A stretch of 14,789 nt of DNA. Origin: JABCPE02 sp963517805. GTDB lineage: Bacteria > Bacteroidota > Bacteroidia > Flavobacteriales > Weeksellaceae. The position numbers were made by a program, and so were the translations under genes. The notes beneath the pieces were generated by a model. It ran no database searches. It saw only the letters and a program-made list of their open reading frames with translations, and had not been told where the DNA came from. Location: contig CAUQHD010000022.1 of the NCBI GenBank assembly GCA_963517805.1, forward strand, positions 1 to 14,789. The letters are read 5' to 3'. This document shows, piece by piece, positions 7,168 through 14,789 of this stretch (the stretch's first letter is position 1; every line of letters begins with the position of its first letter).

Positions 7168-8373
7168 TTACAATTCTAAAGCTTTTTTCTCATTGTTTTC
7201 CATGAGCAGTTCTACTGGATTTTCTATGGCTTCTTTCACTGCTACCAAGAACCCTACGGACTCACGACCATCAATTATTCTATGGTCATAAGAAAGCGCC
7301 AGATACATCATCGGACGGATTTCCACCTGCCCATTGACAGCCACAGGGCGTTCTAAAATGTTATGCATTCCTAAAATTGCACTTTGTGGCGGATTGATAA
7401 TCGGAGTAGAAAGCATAGAACCGAAAGTCCCGCCATTAGTAATGGTAAAAGTTCCGCCAGTCATCTCATCTACAGAAATATTTCCATCGCGAACTTTCGT
7501 AGCTAAATCTTTTATTTTTAACTCAATACCTTTAAAGGACAAAGTCTCTGCATCTCTGATAATCGGCACCATAAGTCCCTTTGGCCCAGAAACCGCCACA
7601 GAAATATCACAAAAATCATAATTGATTTTTTGGTCGCCATCTATCGCTGCATTCACATCTGGATAAAGTTTCAAAGCTCTGGTAACCGCCTTTGTAAAGA
7701 AAGACATAAAACCAAGACCTACGCCGTGTTTCTGTGTAAATTCTTCTTTATAAAGTTTTCTCAGCCTGAAAATTTCGCTCATATCCACCTCGTTGAAAGT
7801 AGTAAGCATAGCCGTTTCATTCTTCACAGAAACCAATCTAGCCGCCAGTTTTCTTCTTAAAACAGAAAGTTTCGTAACGGTCTGTTTGCGGTTTCCTTGT
7901 GCTCTTCCCATCGCTGCAACGGCTTTTATCGCATCTTCTTTGGTAATTTTTCCGCCCACTCCTGTTCCTGTAACTTTATCAGAATCAATGCTGTTCTCCT
8001 TTAAAATCACTTTTGCTAATGGAGAAGATGGATGAGATTCCTCTTTTTTAGGCTCTTGTGCAGGAGCAGCTACTGTTTGTGCTTCCGCTTTCATTTCCGA
8101 AGCAGGTTTTTCTGTTTTCACGGCTGACCCTTTTGCGGACATATCTATAAGGCAGACTACCTGCCCTACTTTTACTACATCTCCTTCCTCGGCTTTTAGG
8201 GTAATTACTCCTGACTGCTCGGCTGGGAGTTCTAGTGTCGCCTTATCAGAATCTACCTCTGCTATCGGCTGGTCTTTTTCTACAAAATCGCCATCTTTTA
8301 CTAACCAAGATGAGATTTCTACTTCTGTGATGGATTCGCCTGGTGAAGGCACTTTCATTTCTAATATAGACAT
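7168..8373 (-). CDS. odhB: Dihydrolipoyllysine succinyltransferase, E2 of 2-oxoglutarate dehydrogenase
   Basis: This 401-residue protein is the E2 core of 2-oxoglutarate dehydrogenase, moving the succinyl group from the E1 ThDP adduct to CoA in the TCA cycle. The lipoyl domain is at 1-77, with the lipoylated Lys44 in VDSDKATLE. A flexible Ala/Pro/Lys/Glu linker spans about 80-114. The peripheral E1/E3-binding domain is at about 116-152 (SPLAKVILKEN, GTGVGGKITKEDA). The acyltransferase domain runs from 165 to the end, with SYDHRIIDG (361-369), catalytic His364 and Asp368. TTFNEVDMS (191-199) is the form typical of succinyl rather than acetyl transferases. One lipoyl domain and this length match SucB (405 in E. 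coli). It lies 39 bp after odhA, so one operon. No E3 gene is in the window. Confidence 0.96.
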   Translation of the reverse strand: MSILEMKVPSPGESITEVEISSWLVKDGDFVEKDQPIAEVDSDKATLELPAEQSGVITLKAEEGDVVKVGQVVCLIDMSAKGSAVKTEKPASEMKAEAQTVAAPAQEPKKEESHPSSPLAKVILKENSIDSDKVTGTGVGGKITKEDAIKAVAAMGRAQGNRKQTVTKLSVLRRKLAARLVSVKNETAMLTTFNEVDMSEIFRLRKLYKEEFTQKHGVGLGFMSFFTKAVTRALKLYPDVNAAIDGDQKINYDFCDISVAVSGPKGLMVPIIRDAETLSFKGIELKIKDLATKVRDGNISVDEMTGGTFTITNGGTFGSMLSTPIINPPQSAILGMHNILERPVAVNGQVEIRPMMYLALSYDHRIIDGRESVGFLVAVKEAIENPVELLMENNEKKALEL

Positions 8374-8412
8374 AGCTCTAAGTCTTTATTTTATGTTAAT
8401 AAACTCTATTGT

Positions 8413-11178
8413 TTATCCTATTAAATTTTCCAAATCAAACACTCGCTGGATTACCTGTTTTTGGTTTTTATCAAAACCTTTGTGCGTTCCTGGAGCAGGC
8501 GTACCACTGGACACTGGCGCGATTACCTGAATATCTGTATTTCTCAAGTTTCTCAAAATATACGCCCAAGCCCCCATGTTTTCAGGCTCTTCCTGCACCC
8601 ATACTATTTCTTTATTATGGGCATATCTGTTCATTATCGCTGTAAGAGTTTCCTTATCCAAAGGATACAGCTGTTCCAATCTTACCAATGCCACTCTTTG
8701 CTCGTTTAGCTCTTCTCTTTTCACTAAAAGTTCATAGTAGATTTTACCACTACATAGGACTACTCTCTCCACTTTTTCAGCATTTATCAGAGTATCATCT
8801 ATCAGAGTTTGGAACTCTCCATTCGCCATTTCTTCAATGCTGGAAACCACTTTTGGATGTCTCAACAAGGATTTCGGAGTCATCACTACCAATGGTTTTC
8901 TGAACGGCAGTTTCATTTGTCTTCTAAGCAAATGGAAATAATTGGCCGGTGTGGTACAATTTGCCACAAAAATATTTTCATTAGCACAAAGCGTAAGGAA
9001 TCTTTCCAATCTCGCGGAAGAGTGCTCTGCGCCCTGTCCTTCCATTCCGTGAGGAAGCAGCATCACAAGTCCGTTTTGGATTTTCCATTTTTCCTCTGCT
9101 GCCACCAAATATTGGTCTATGATAATCTGTGCTCCATTGACAAAATCCCCGAACTGCGCCTCCCAAATCGTAAGGGTTTTCGGAGAAGCTAGGGCATAGC
9201 CATAGTCAAAACCAAGAACACCATATTCAGAAAGATGGGAATTATAGATATCAAATCTGCTGTCAGAAACATTCTTTAAATAAATATATTCCTCCTCCGT
9301 GTCTTCCGTTTTCAAAACAGCATGACGGTGAGAAAAAGTCCCACGCTCCACATCCTCGCCCGAAATACGGATATTATAGCCCTCTTTCAGCAGGGAAGCA
9401 TACGCTAGCAACTCTCCTAACGCCCAATCCAGCTCGTTGGTTTCCTGAACCATTTTCAGTCGCTGCTGGAAAAGACGAATAATTTTGGAGATGAATTTTT
9501 TATCGCTTGGAAGCACAAAAAGTTTCTGTGCTAATTCTTTTAATTCAGCTAAATCAAACTTGGTATCCACCTTTTCCAAGGCTTTTCCTACAGCTGATTT
9601 TGAGAAATCACGCCAATCTTCCTCCATGAAAATAGACATCTGATTGCGCTCTATTTCCTTCGCTGCCTCAAAATTTTCATCCAAAAGAAGCTTAAACTCC
9701 TGCTCCATTTCTGCGATGATTTCATCCGAAACGATGCCTTCCTGAAGCAATTTTCGTTTATAAATTTTCCTTGGGTTAGGATGATTTGCGATTATATCAT
9801 ATAGTTTAGGCTGGGTAAATCTTGGTTCATCCCCTTCGTTATGCCCATATTTTCGGTAACCTAAAAGGTCTATATATACATCTTTATGGAATTTGGCTCT
9901 ATAATCCGCCGCAAAACGAATGGCATGCACCACAGCCTCCACATCATCAGCATTGATATGCATCACAGGAGAGTCCGTAACTTTCGCTATATCAGTACAA
10001 TAAGTAGAAGAACGAGCATCGAGATAGTTCGTCGTAAAACCTACCTGATTATTGACCACGATATGCACCGTCCCGCCTGTTTTATAGCCGTCCAGTGTCA
10101 TCATCTGAGCGATTTCATAGACAATTCCCTGCCCTGCAATGGCAGCATCTCCATGAATAACAATCGGTAAAACTTTGGTGTAATCTCCTTTGTATTGGTC
10201 TATTTTTGCTCTACAAATCCCTTGAACCAAAGCTCCCACGGTTTCCAAGTGAGATGGGTTAGGAACGAGATTGATTCTAACCTCCTCGCCAGAAGCCGTT
10301 GTCACTCTTTTAGATGCACCGAGATGGTATTTCACATCGCCAGAGAAAACATCTTCATCGAATTCCTTTCCTTCGAATTCAGAAAAAATTTCTTTATATG
10401 ATTTTTGGAAAATATTACTCAGAACATTCAGCCTTCCACGGTGAGCCATTCCCAGAACTACCTCATCCACACCACGTTGTGAAGAATAGCTAATAAGCTG
10501 GTCTACTGCTGGGATAAGGGACTCGCCGCCTTCCAGAGAAAATCTTTTCTGCCCGACAAATTTGGTATGAAGAAAACGCTCAAAAGCTATGGCTTGGTTT
10601 AGTTTATGCAAAATCTGGCGTTTTTCTTCTACGGAAAGAATCGGATGATTTTCGTTTTCTGAAATCCATTTTCTGATGAAATTTTTTTCCTCCACATTTT
10701 TGATGTGAATATATTCCACCCCGATGGAGTCACAATATATCTGCTCTAAACGCTTGATAATTTCTTCCAAAGTAGCTGGAGCAGCCATTCCAACCTGTGT
10801 AGCACAGTCAAATTTCTTACCTAAATCTGCTTTTGTGAGACCGAAATTCTCAATATCAAGAGTCGGCGAATACTCTCTACGCTTCCTTACAGGATTAGTC
10901 TTGGTAAAGAGATGTCCTCTGGTACGATAAGCCTCAATGAGATTGATAACCTTAAATTCCGTGAGGATGTCCTCTGGCACGGCACCTGTATTTATGGCCG
11001 TCTGCACCACTTGAGGAACTTCCTGCACTGATTCTCCATAATTCTCTAATGCAAAATCAAAGCCCTGAAAAAACGACTTCCACGAAGGTTCTATACTATC
11101 AGGACTCTGAAGATATTGTTGATACATACTGTCTATCAACTCTATATGCGCTGTATTTAAAAATGAAAACCTGTCCAT
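8413..11178 (-). CDS. odhA: 2-oxoglutarate dehydrogenase E1 component
   Basis: This 921-residue thiamine-diphosphate enzyme decarboxylates 2-oxoglutarate and passes the succinyl group to E2. The N-terminal segment FLNTAHIELIDSMYQQYL (6-23) is the E1o-specific part that docks on E2. HRGRLNVL is at 246-253. The ThDP/Mg site runs from HGDAAIAGQG (342-351) to VVNNQVG (374-380). YRKYGHNEGDEP (441-452) is another signature. The C-terminal transketolase-like half has LPHGMEGQGAEHSSAR. The length matches E. coli SucA (933), and no KGD-type extra N-terminal acyltransferase is present. It starts 14 bp after the SRPBCC gene and is followed by odhB 39 bp on. The hairpin-like GTTTTT/AAAAAC in the upstream gap is weak, so co-transcription with the upstream gene is likely. 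Confidence 0.97.
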   Translation of the reverse strand: MDRFSFLNTAHIELIDSMYQQYLQSPDSIEPSWKSFFQGFDFALENYGESVQEVPQVVQTAINTGAVPEDILTEFKVINLIEAYRTRGHLFTKTNPVRKRREYSPTLDIENFGLTKADLGKKFDCATQVGMAAPATLEEIIKRLEQIYCDSIGVEYIHIKNVEEKNFIRKWISENENHPILSVEEKRQILHKLNQAIAFERFLHTKFVGQKRFSLEGGESLIPAVDQLISYSSQRGVDEVVLGMAHRGRLNVLSNIFQKSYKEIFSEFEGKEFDEDVFSGDVKYHLGASKRVTTASGEEVRINLVPNPSHLETVGALVQGICRAKIDQYKGDYTKVLPIVIHGDAAIAGQGIVYEIAQMMTLDGYKTGGTVHIVVNNQVGFTTNYLDARSSTYCTDIAKVTDSPVMHINADDVEAVVHAIRFAADYRAKFHKDVYIDLLGYRKYGHNEGDEPRFTQPKLYDIIANHPNPRKIYKRKLLQEGIVSDEIIAEMEQEFKLLLDENFEAAKEIERNQMSIFMEEDWRDFSKSAVGKALEKVDTKFDLAELKELAQKLFVLPSDKKFISKIIRLFQQRLKMVQETNELDWALGELLAYASLLKEGYNIRISGEDVERGTFSHRHAVLKTEDTEEEYIYLKNVSDSRFDIYNSHLSEYGVLGFDYGYALASPKTLTIWEAQFGDFVNGAQIIIDQYLVAAEEKWKIQNGLVMLLPHGMEGQGAEHSSARLERFLTLCANENIFVANCTTPANYFHLLRRQMKLPFRKPLVVMTPKSLLRHPKVVSSIEEMANGEFQTLIDDTLINAEKVERVVLCSGKIYYELLVKREELNEQRVALVRLEQLYPLDKETLTAIMNRYAHNKEIVWVQEEPENMGAWAYILRNLRNTDIQVIAPVSSGTPAPGTHKGFDKNQKQVIQRVFDLENLIG

Positions 11179-11192
11179 CTATTACTTAGTTT

Positions 11193-12287
11193 TTATTTAA
11201 AAACAGGAAAAGACAATTTTAGCAACACTTCTCTGCCCTCGCTGGGCGTTTCTACAAAGAGTTCTTCCAAAGTGCCGTTTCTAAGGGAGTCTTTTCTTAT
11301 TTTATCTTTTAGTTTTGATATTGTTTTTATTCTTTGTTCATATTGTCCTTTGTAATACATGCTGTATTTTTTAGATTTATTCAGTTTTCTGAAAACAAAA
11401 TTATTATCCATTATTTTCTCTTCCTTAGACAAAGGAATTCCGTAAAAATAAGAAATTTCTTTGTTTTTAAGATTTCCTTCTTCCATTAAAAGGACAGGCA
11501 TGCCAAATTCATCTTCCCGCTTGGATAAATCTTTTGTCACAAAATTCATCAATTTATTATGATTTGTTACAATATTTTTAAATAATATCCCTTTTTGATT
11601 AACAGCCGTTACATTCAATCCCAATAGCAGGCGCTCTCCCTGTTCTTCTATCATTATGCTGTCGTATTTTATTTCACTGAGCATAATCTCTTTATACACT
11701 TTCCCTGCGAGAAGATTTTCCAGATTTTTGAGGCTTAAATTAACTCTTTCTGTGATATTATCTTCCGCATTTAAACTCTTATAGCGCATCATAAGAGGGA
11801 TTTCTGGTGTTTCTACCGACCAGACAAGTTTTGTTTTGTCTCCTTTTGGGATAAATTTTATATTCATCTTGTAAGGAAGCGTGTCATCCGCCCAATAAAA
11901 GTGATATTTTATCGTAGAATTGGGATTTACATAGCGGATAAATATCTCTCCATAATCGTTTTTCTGCTTGGTATTTCTAAAACTCATCGCACTCCCCTCC
12001 CCTACATAAGGCTGAAAATATTGGTAATTATATTTTTTCTCCAATAAAAACTGATTCCACCTCGTAAAATTCTGAAAATTTTCAAACTGAGGAAATATTC
12101 TTTCCACAGGATAGCCAATTTCCCTTTCCATCACAAATTTCTGATTTTTATCCAGAGAATTCATAAACCACACATAACCAGACACTAACAAGACTAATAA
12201 AAATAAAATAATCCTAAACCAGCGCACTACAAAATATTTTAAGCAAATATATAATATTTCCGCATTTTTACCGAACAATTTGTGCAT
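11193..12287 (-). CDS. Membrane-anchored SRPBCC protein with GyrI-like C-terminal domain
   Basis: This protein of up to 364 residues has one membrane helix (about 23-42, WFRIILFLLVLLVSGYVWF). An SRPBCC (START/polyketide-cyclase-like) domain follows at about 52-195 (VMEREIGYPVERIFPQFENF, then FTRWNQF). The last part, about 220-345, resembles a GyrI-like/AraC effector-binding fold (YFYGIPL, KKYSMYYKGQYEQ). Both folds usually hold small hydrophobic ligands, but the ligand is unknown, and the domain calls rest on pattern alone. The ATG at 12287 may not be the real start: TATATTTG lies inside the reading frame (12244-12251), and an in-frame GTG at 12227 (residue 21) would give MRWFRIILF, a normal signal anchor. 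It lies 14 bp before odhA, suggesting one operon, and 69 bp from the divergent response regulator. Confidence 0.78.
   Translation of the reverse strand: MHKLFGKNAEILYICLKYFVVRWFRIILFLLVLLVSGYVWFMNSLDKNQKFVMEREIGYPVERIFPQFENFQNFTRWNQFLLEKKYNYQYFQPYVGEGSAMSFRNTKQKNDYGEIFIRYVNPNSTIKYHFYWADDTLPYKMNIKFIPKGDKTKLVWSVETPEIPLMMRYKSLNAEDNITERVNLSLKNLENLLAGKVYKEIMLSEIKYDSIMIEEQGERLLLGLNVTAVNQKGILFKNIVTNHNKLMNFVTKDLSKREDEFGMPVLLMEEGNLKNKEISYFYGIPLSKEEKIMDNNFVFRKLNKSKKYSMYYKGQYEQRIKTISKLKDKIRKDSLRNGTLEELFVETPSEGREVLLKLSFPVFK
12244..12251 (-). promoter_or_regulatory. Candidate -7 box inside the annotated start of the SRPBCC gene
   Basis: On the minus strand this reads TATATTTG (TAnnTTTG). A TTG lies 24 bp upstream, one base beyond the usual range. 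Transcription from it would start about 10-13 bp before the in-frame GTG at 12227 and after the ATG at 12287. It may drive the SRPBCC-odhA-odhB operon. Confidence 0.45.
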
Positions 12288-12344
12288 ATAAATTCACTCT
12301 TCCATTCTTTATTAAAGCCATAAAAGAAAAAAATAAAATTTTCT

Positions 12345-12352
12345 TACCTTTG
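12345..12352 (+). promoter_or_regulatory. Candidate -7 box directly before the response regulator
   Basis: TACCTTTG matches TAnnTTTG and ends only 4 bp before the ATG at 12357. Bacteroidota start sites lie a few bases after this box, so the mRNA may begin at or next to the AUG (leaderless). No clear TTG is seen 17-23 bp upstream. Confidence 0.45.
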
Positions 12353-12356
12353 TCTC

Positions 12357-13541
12357 ATGCAAAAAATCTTAATAGTAGAAGACGAAAAAAGTATCTCTAA
12401 CATCTTGGAAAACATACTTTCAGACGAGATACAAGGCTCTGAAATCACCATCGCTGAAAATGGTCTGGATGCCTATAAATTGATAGAAAAAAATGACTTT
12501 GACCTGATTATTTCAGACATTAAAATGCCTAAATTATCAGGGAACGAACTCCTCACCCAAAGTCTTTCAATAAAGCCTGAAAGCGTTTTTCTAATGATTT
12601 CTGGACATGCGGATATAGAAACTGCTGTTACCTGCCTGAAAAACGGAGCGTACGATTTCATCTCCAAGCCTATTGATATCAACAGGCTGATTACGAGCGT
12701 GAAAAATGCCTTGGAAAAGAAGCATTTACAAAATACTAAAAATTCGCTCATCAAAGAAAACACCCAGCTGAAAAAGAAAGTCAGCAAAAAATACCAAATG
12801 ATTGGCGAATCTCCTGCTCTGAAAAACATTCAGAACATGATAGAAAAAGTAGCTCCTTCCGATGCCAGAGTCCTAATCACAGGCTCCAATGGTTCTGGGA
12901 AAGAGCTGGTTGCACACGCCATCCATTCCCTCAGCGAACGCAGCAAAAACCCTATCGTAGAGGTAAACTGCGCCGCTATCCCCTCGGAACTTATTGAAAG
13001 TGAACTCTTTGGACATGTAAAAGGTTCTTTCACAGGAGCTATCAAGGACAAACAAGGGAAATTCGAACAAGCCAATGGCGGCACTCTTTTCTTGGATGAA
13101 ATCGGTGATATGAGCCTCGTTGCCCAAGCCAAAGTCCTTCGTGCTTTGCAGGAAAATAAAGTTTCGCCTGTGGGAAGCGACAAGGAAATAAAAGTAGATG
13201 TGCGTGTGCTGGCAGCGACCAACAAAGATTTGAAAAAAGAAATAGAAGCAGGAAAATTCCGTGAAGACCTCTATCACAGGCTTTCCGTGATAGAAATCCA
13301 TGTTCCCTCTCTGGATGAAAGAAAGGACGATATTCCTATTTTAGTGAAACATTTCGCGAAGCTCATCTCTGAGGAGCAGGGAACTTCGGTAAAAGAATTT
13401 GACGACAAAGCCATAAAGACCCTCCAAAATTTCTCATGGACAGGAAATATCCGAGAACTTAGAAATGTAGTAGAAAGGCTGATTATATTAGGTTCAAACC
13501 CTGTAACAGCAGAAGATGTAACCAATTTTGTAAGAAAATAA
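12357..13541 (+). CDS. NtrC-family sigma-54-type response regulator lacking a DNA-binding domain
   Basis: This 394-residue protein has a receiver domain (1-120: acidic pocket Glu8-Asp9, phospho-acceptor Asp54 in SDIKMP, Lys104 in SKP). A short charged linker follows, then an AAA+ sigma-54-activating domain (about 147-385). Walker A is GSNGSGKE (176-183), Walker B LFLDEIGD (244-251), and the arginine region LYHRLS (305-310). The sigma-54 contact loop reads GSFTGA (223-228) instead of GAFTGA. WTGNIRELRN (361-370) ends the AAA+ part, and the protein stops at VRK with no Fis-type helix-turn-helix. A frameshift is unlikely because the next gene begins 4 bp later. It may act from solution without an enhancer site. 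No histidine kinase is nearby. Its likely target includes the MATE gene behind it (inference). Confidence 0.92.
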   Translation: MQKILIVEDEKSISNILENILSDEIQGSEITIAENGLDAYKLIEKNDFDLIISDIKMPKLSGNELLTQSLSIKPESVFLMISGHADIETAVTCLKNGAYDFISKPIDINRLITSVKNALEKKHLQNTKNSLIKENTQLKKKVSKKYQMIGESPALKNIQNMIEKVAPSDARVLITGSNGSGKELVAHAIHSLSERSKNPIVEVNCAAIPSELIESELFGHVKGSFTGAIKDKQGKFEQANGGTLFLDEIGDMSLVAQAKVLRALQENKVSPVGSDKEIKVDVRVLAATNKDLKKEIEAGKFREDLYHRLSVIEIHVPSLDERKDDIPILVKHFAKLISEEQGTSVKEFDDKAIKTLQNFSWTGNIRELRNVVERLIILGSNPVTAEDVTNFVRK

Positions 13542-13545
13542 TTTT

Positions 13546-14789
13546 ATGCTTTTATCGCTTAATCTTAAATATACCCGAGAATGCTTTAAACTCGCTCTCC
13601 CTGTGATGCTTACACAGCTGGGGCAGGTTTCCGTGAATTTGTTTGACAATATGATGGTAGGAAATATGCTGGGCGCCAACGCACTGGCTTCCACTGCATT
13701 AGCAAACTCAGTTTTTATTTCTATTTTTATTTTTGGAGTGGGTTTTTCATTTGCCATTCCACCATTAGTCTCTGAGGCTCAGGCTCAGAAAGACCACGAC
13801 AGAATCAATAGTGTTTTTCGTCACGGAGCAGTGATAAATACCATCATCGGAACGATTTTGACTATTATTCTATTAGCCATAGCGCCATTATTACACTACG
13901 CCAAACAGCCAGAGGAAATCATTCCTGATGCTATTTTATACCTTTCTATCATTTCGCTGAGTGTGATTCCGATAATGAAATTTCAGACTCTGAGAGAGGT
14001 TTCCGAAGGACTGTCTTATACTATCGGCGTAACGATAGCCACTGTTTCTGCGAACCTCATCAATGTAATTCTGAATTATGTTTTCATGAAAGGACTTTTC
14101 GGACTGGAACCGATGGGCGTAGCTGGAGCAGCCTATGCTACACTGATTGCAAGGGTTTTCTCCGTTATTTTCTTATACATCGTGATGAAAAGAAATTCCA
14201 TCACAAGAAGATACATTAACGAACTGAGTTTCAAGGTTTCTCTTTTCAAAAAGGAAATGTTCCAAACTCTGCTGAAATTAGGTCTTCCTACGGCTATGCA
14301 GTTGTTTTTTGAGGTGACGGCCTTTGCTTTGGCGGCCTTTATCTGCGGTATGGTAAGTACCACGGACATCGCTGCCCACCAAGTTACCATAAGTATGGCT
14401 TCCTTTACCTTTAATCTTTGTGCTGGTTTTGGGGTTGCTTCTACGATTATGATTGGGAAAAAACGAGGAGAAAAAGATTTCGTAGCCGTGAGAGAAATCG
14501 GCATTAACAACATGAAAATAGTTTTCTTATTCATGCTTATAAGCTGTCTGACCTTTACCATTGGTAAAAATGTCCTGCCTACATTTTTTACAAAGGAACA
14601 CGAAACAGCCGTGATTGCTCTGGCTTCTCAGCTGCTGGTTCTCGCTTCGCTTTTCCAGCTTTCGGATGGATTACAGCTGGTTTCTTTGGCGTGCCTGCGT
14701 GGATTACAAGATGTAAAAATACCGAGTGTCATTACATTCATCGCCTACTGGGTGGTAACACTTCCGTTAGGATTTTTCCTCTGCATAAC
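13546..14789 (+). CDS. MATE-family efflux transporter, C-terminus outside the window
   Basis: The frame opens at ATG 13546 and stays open to the window end (414 codons; the family is usually about 450, so perhaps 40 residues are missing). The translation is a polytopic inner-membrane protein. The first repeat has KLALPVMLTQLGQVSVNLFD and MMVGNMLGANALAS (residues 15-50), typical of MATE helix 1. The second half restarts with LLKLGLPTAMQLFFEVTAF, the expected internal repeat, followed by AHQVTISMASFTFN and a CLRGLQDVKIP segment. Such proteins export cationic drugs or metabolites using Na+ or H+ gradients; the substrate cannot be read here. It starts 4 bp after the response regulator stop with no promoter between, so they form one operon. 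Confidence 0.92.
   Translation, partial: MLLSLNLKYTRECFKLALPVMLTQLGQVSVNLFDNMMVGNMLGANALASTALANSVFISIFIFGVGFSFAIPPLVSEAQAQKDHDRINSVFRHGAVINTIIGTILTIILLAIAPLLHYAKQPEEIIPDAILYLSIISLSVIPIMKFQTLREVSEGLSYTIGVTIATVSANLINVILNYVFMKGLFGLEPMGVAGAAYATLIARVFSVIFLYIVMKRNSITRRYINELSFKVSLFKKEMFQTLLKLGLPTAMQLFFEVTAFALAAFICGMVSTTDIAAHQVTISMASFTFNLCAGFGVASTIMIGKKRGEKDFVAVREIGINNMKIVFLFMLISCLTFTIGKNVLPTFFTKEHETAVIALASQLLVLASLFQLSDGLQLVSLACLRGLQDVKIPSVITFIAYWVVTLPLGFFLCI

Noticed and set aside
13530..13560. Frameshift that removed the helix-turn-helix of the response regulator
   Set aside because: The stop is followed 4 bp later by the MATE start, and no Fis-like sequence is found in the other frames downstream.

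Overview
This is a stretch of core chromosome from a Flavobacteriia-type bacterium, probably family Weeksellaceae (the Chryseobacterium, Riemerella and Elizabethkingia neighbourhood). The evidence is AT-rich spacers, no Shine-Dalgarno motifs, repeated -7 promoter boxes of the Bacteroidota form TAnnTTTG, an OmpA protein with the Bacteroidota ASPEG variant, split methionine synthase, and protein sequences resembling that group. The genus assignment is inference.

Layout, left to right. Positions 1-122 hold a 43-bp tandem repeat whose last copy supplies the stop codon of the gene beside it. From 118 to 5134, all on the minus strand, lies cobalamin-dependent methionine synthase in two genes. The N-terminal homocysteine/zinc half is at 4139-5134 and the folate/B12/reactivation half at 118-2814. 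An ompA gene with its own promoter and terminator sits between them. A small exported protein (5211-5615, plus) converges on ychF (5683-6774, minus) across a hairpin terminator. The 393-bp gap at 6775-7167 holds the ychF promoter and a second tandem array (66-bp period, about 22-bp sub-period) that ends in a strong fold-back hairpin. Next is the 2-oxoglutarate dehydrogenase operon on the minus strand: a membrane-anchored SRPBCC/GyrI-like gene (11193-12287), odhA (8413-11178) and odhB (7168-8373). Divergent from it, on the plus strand, is a sigma-54-type response regulator without a DNA-binding domain (12357-13541), followed 4 bp later by a MATE efflux gene that runs off the end.

The genes cover methionine/one-carbon metabolism, the TCA cycle, ribosome-associated housekeeping, outer-membrane structure, and regulated efflux. 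I see no phage, transposase, CRISPR array, rRNA or tRNA, and no defence or biosynthetic system. The least ordinary features are the two diverged but related tandem repeat arrays, each at the 3' end of a metabolic gene, and the interrupted metH pair. I do not see a clearly new multi-gene system.
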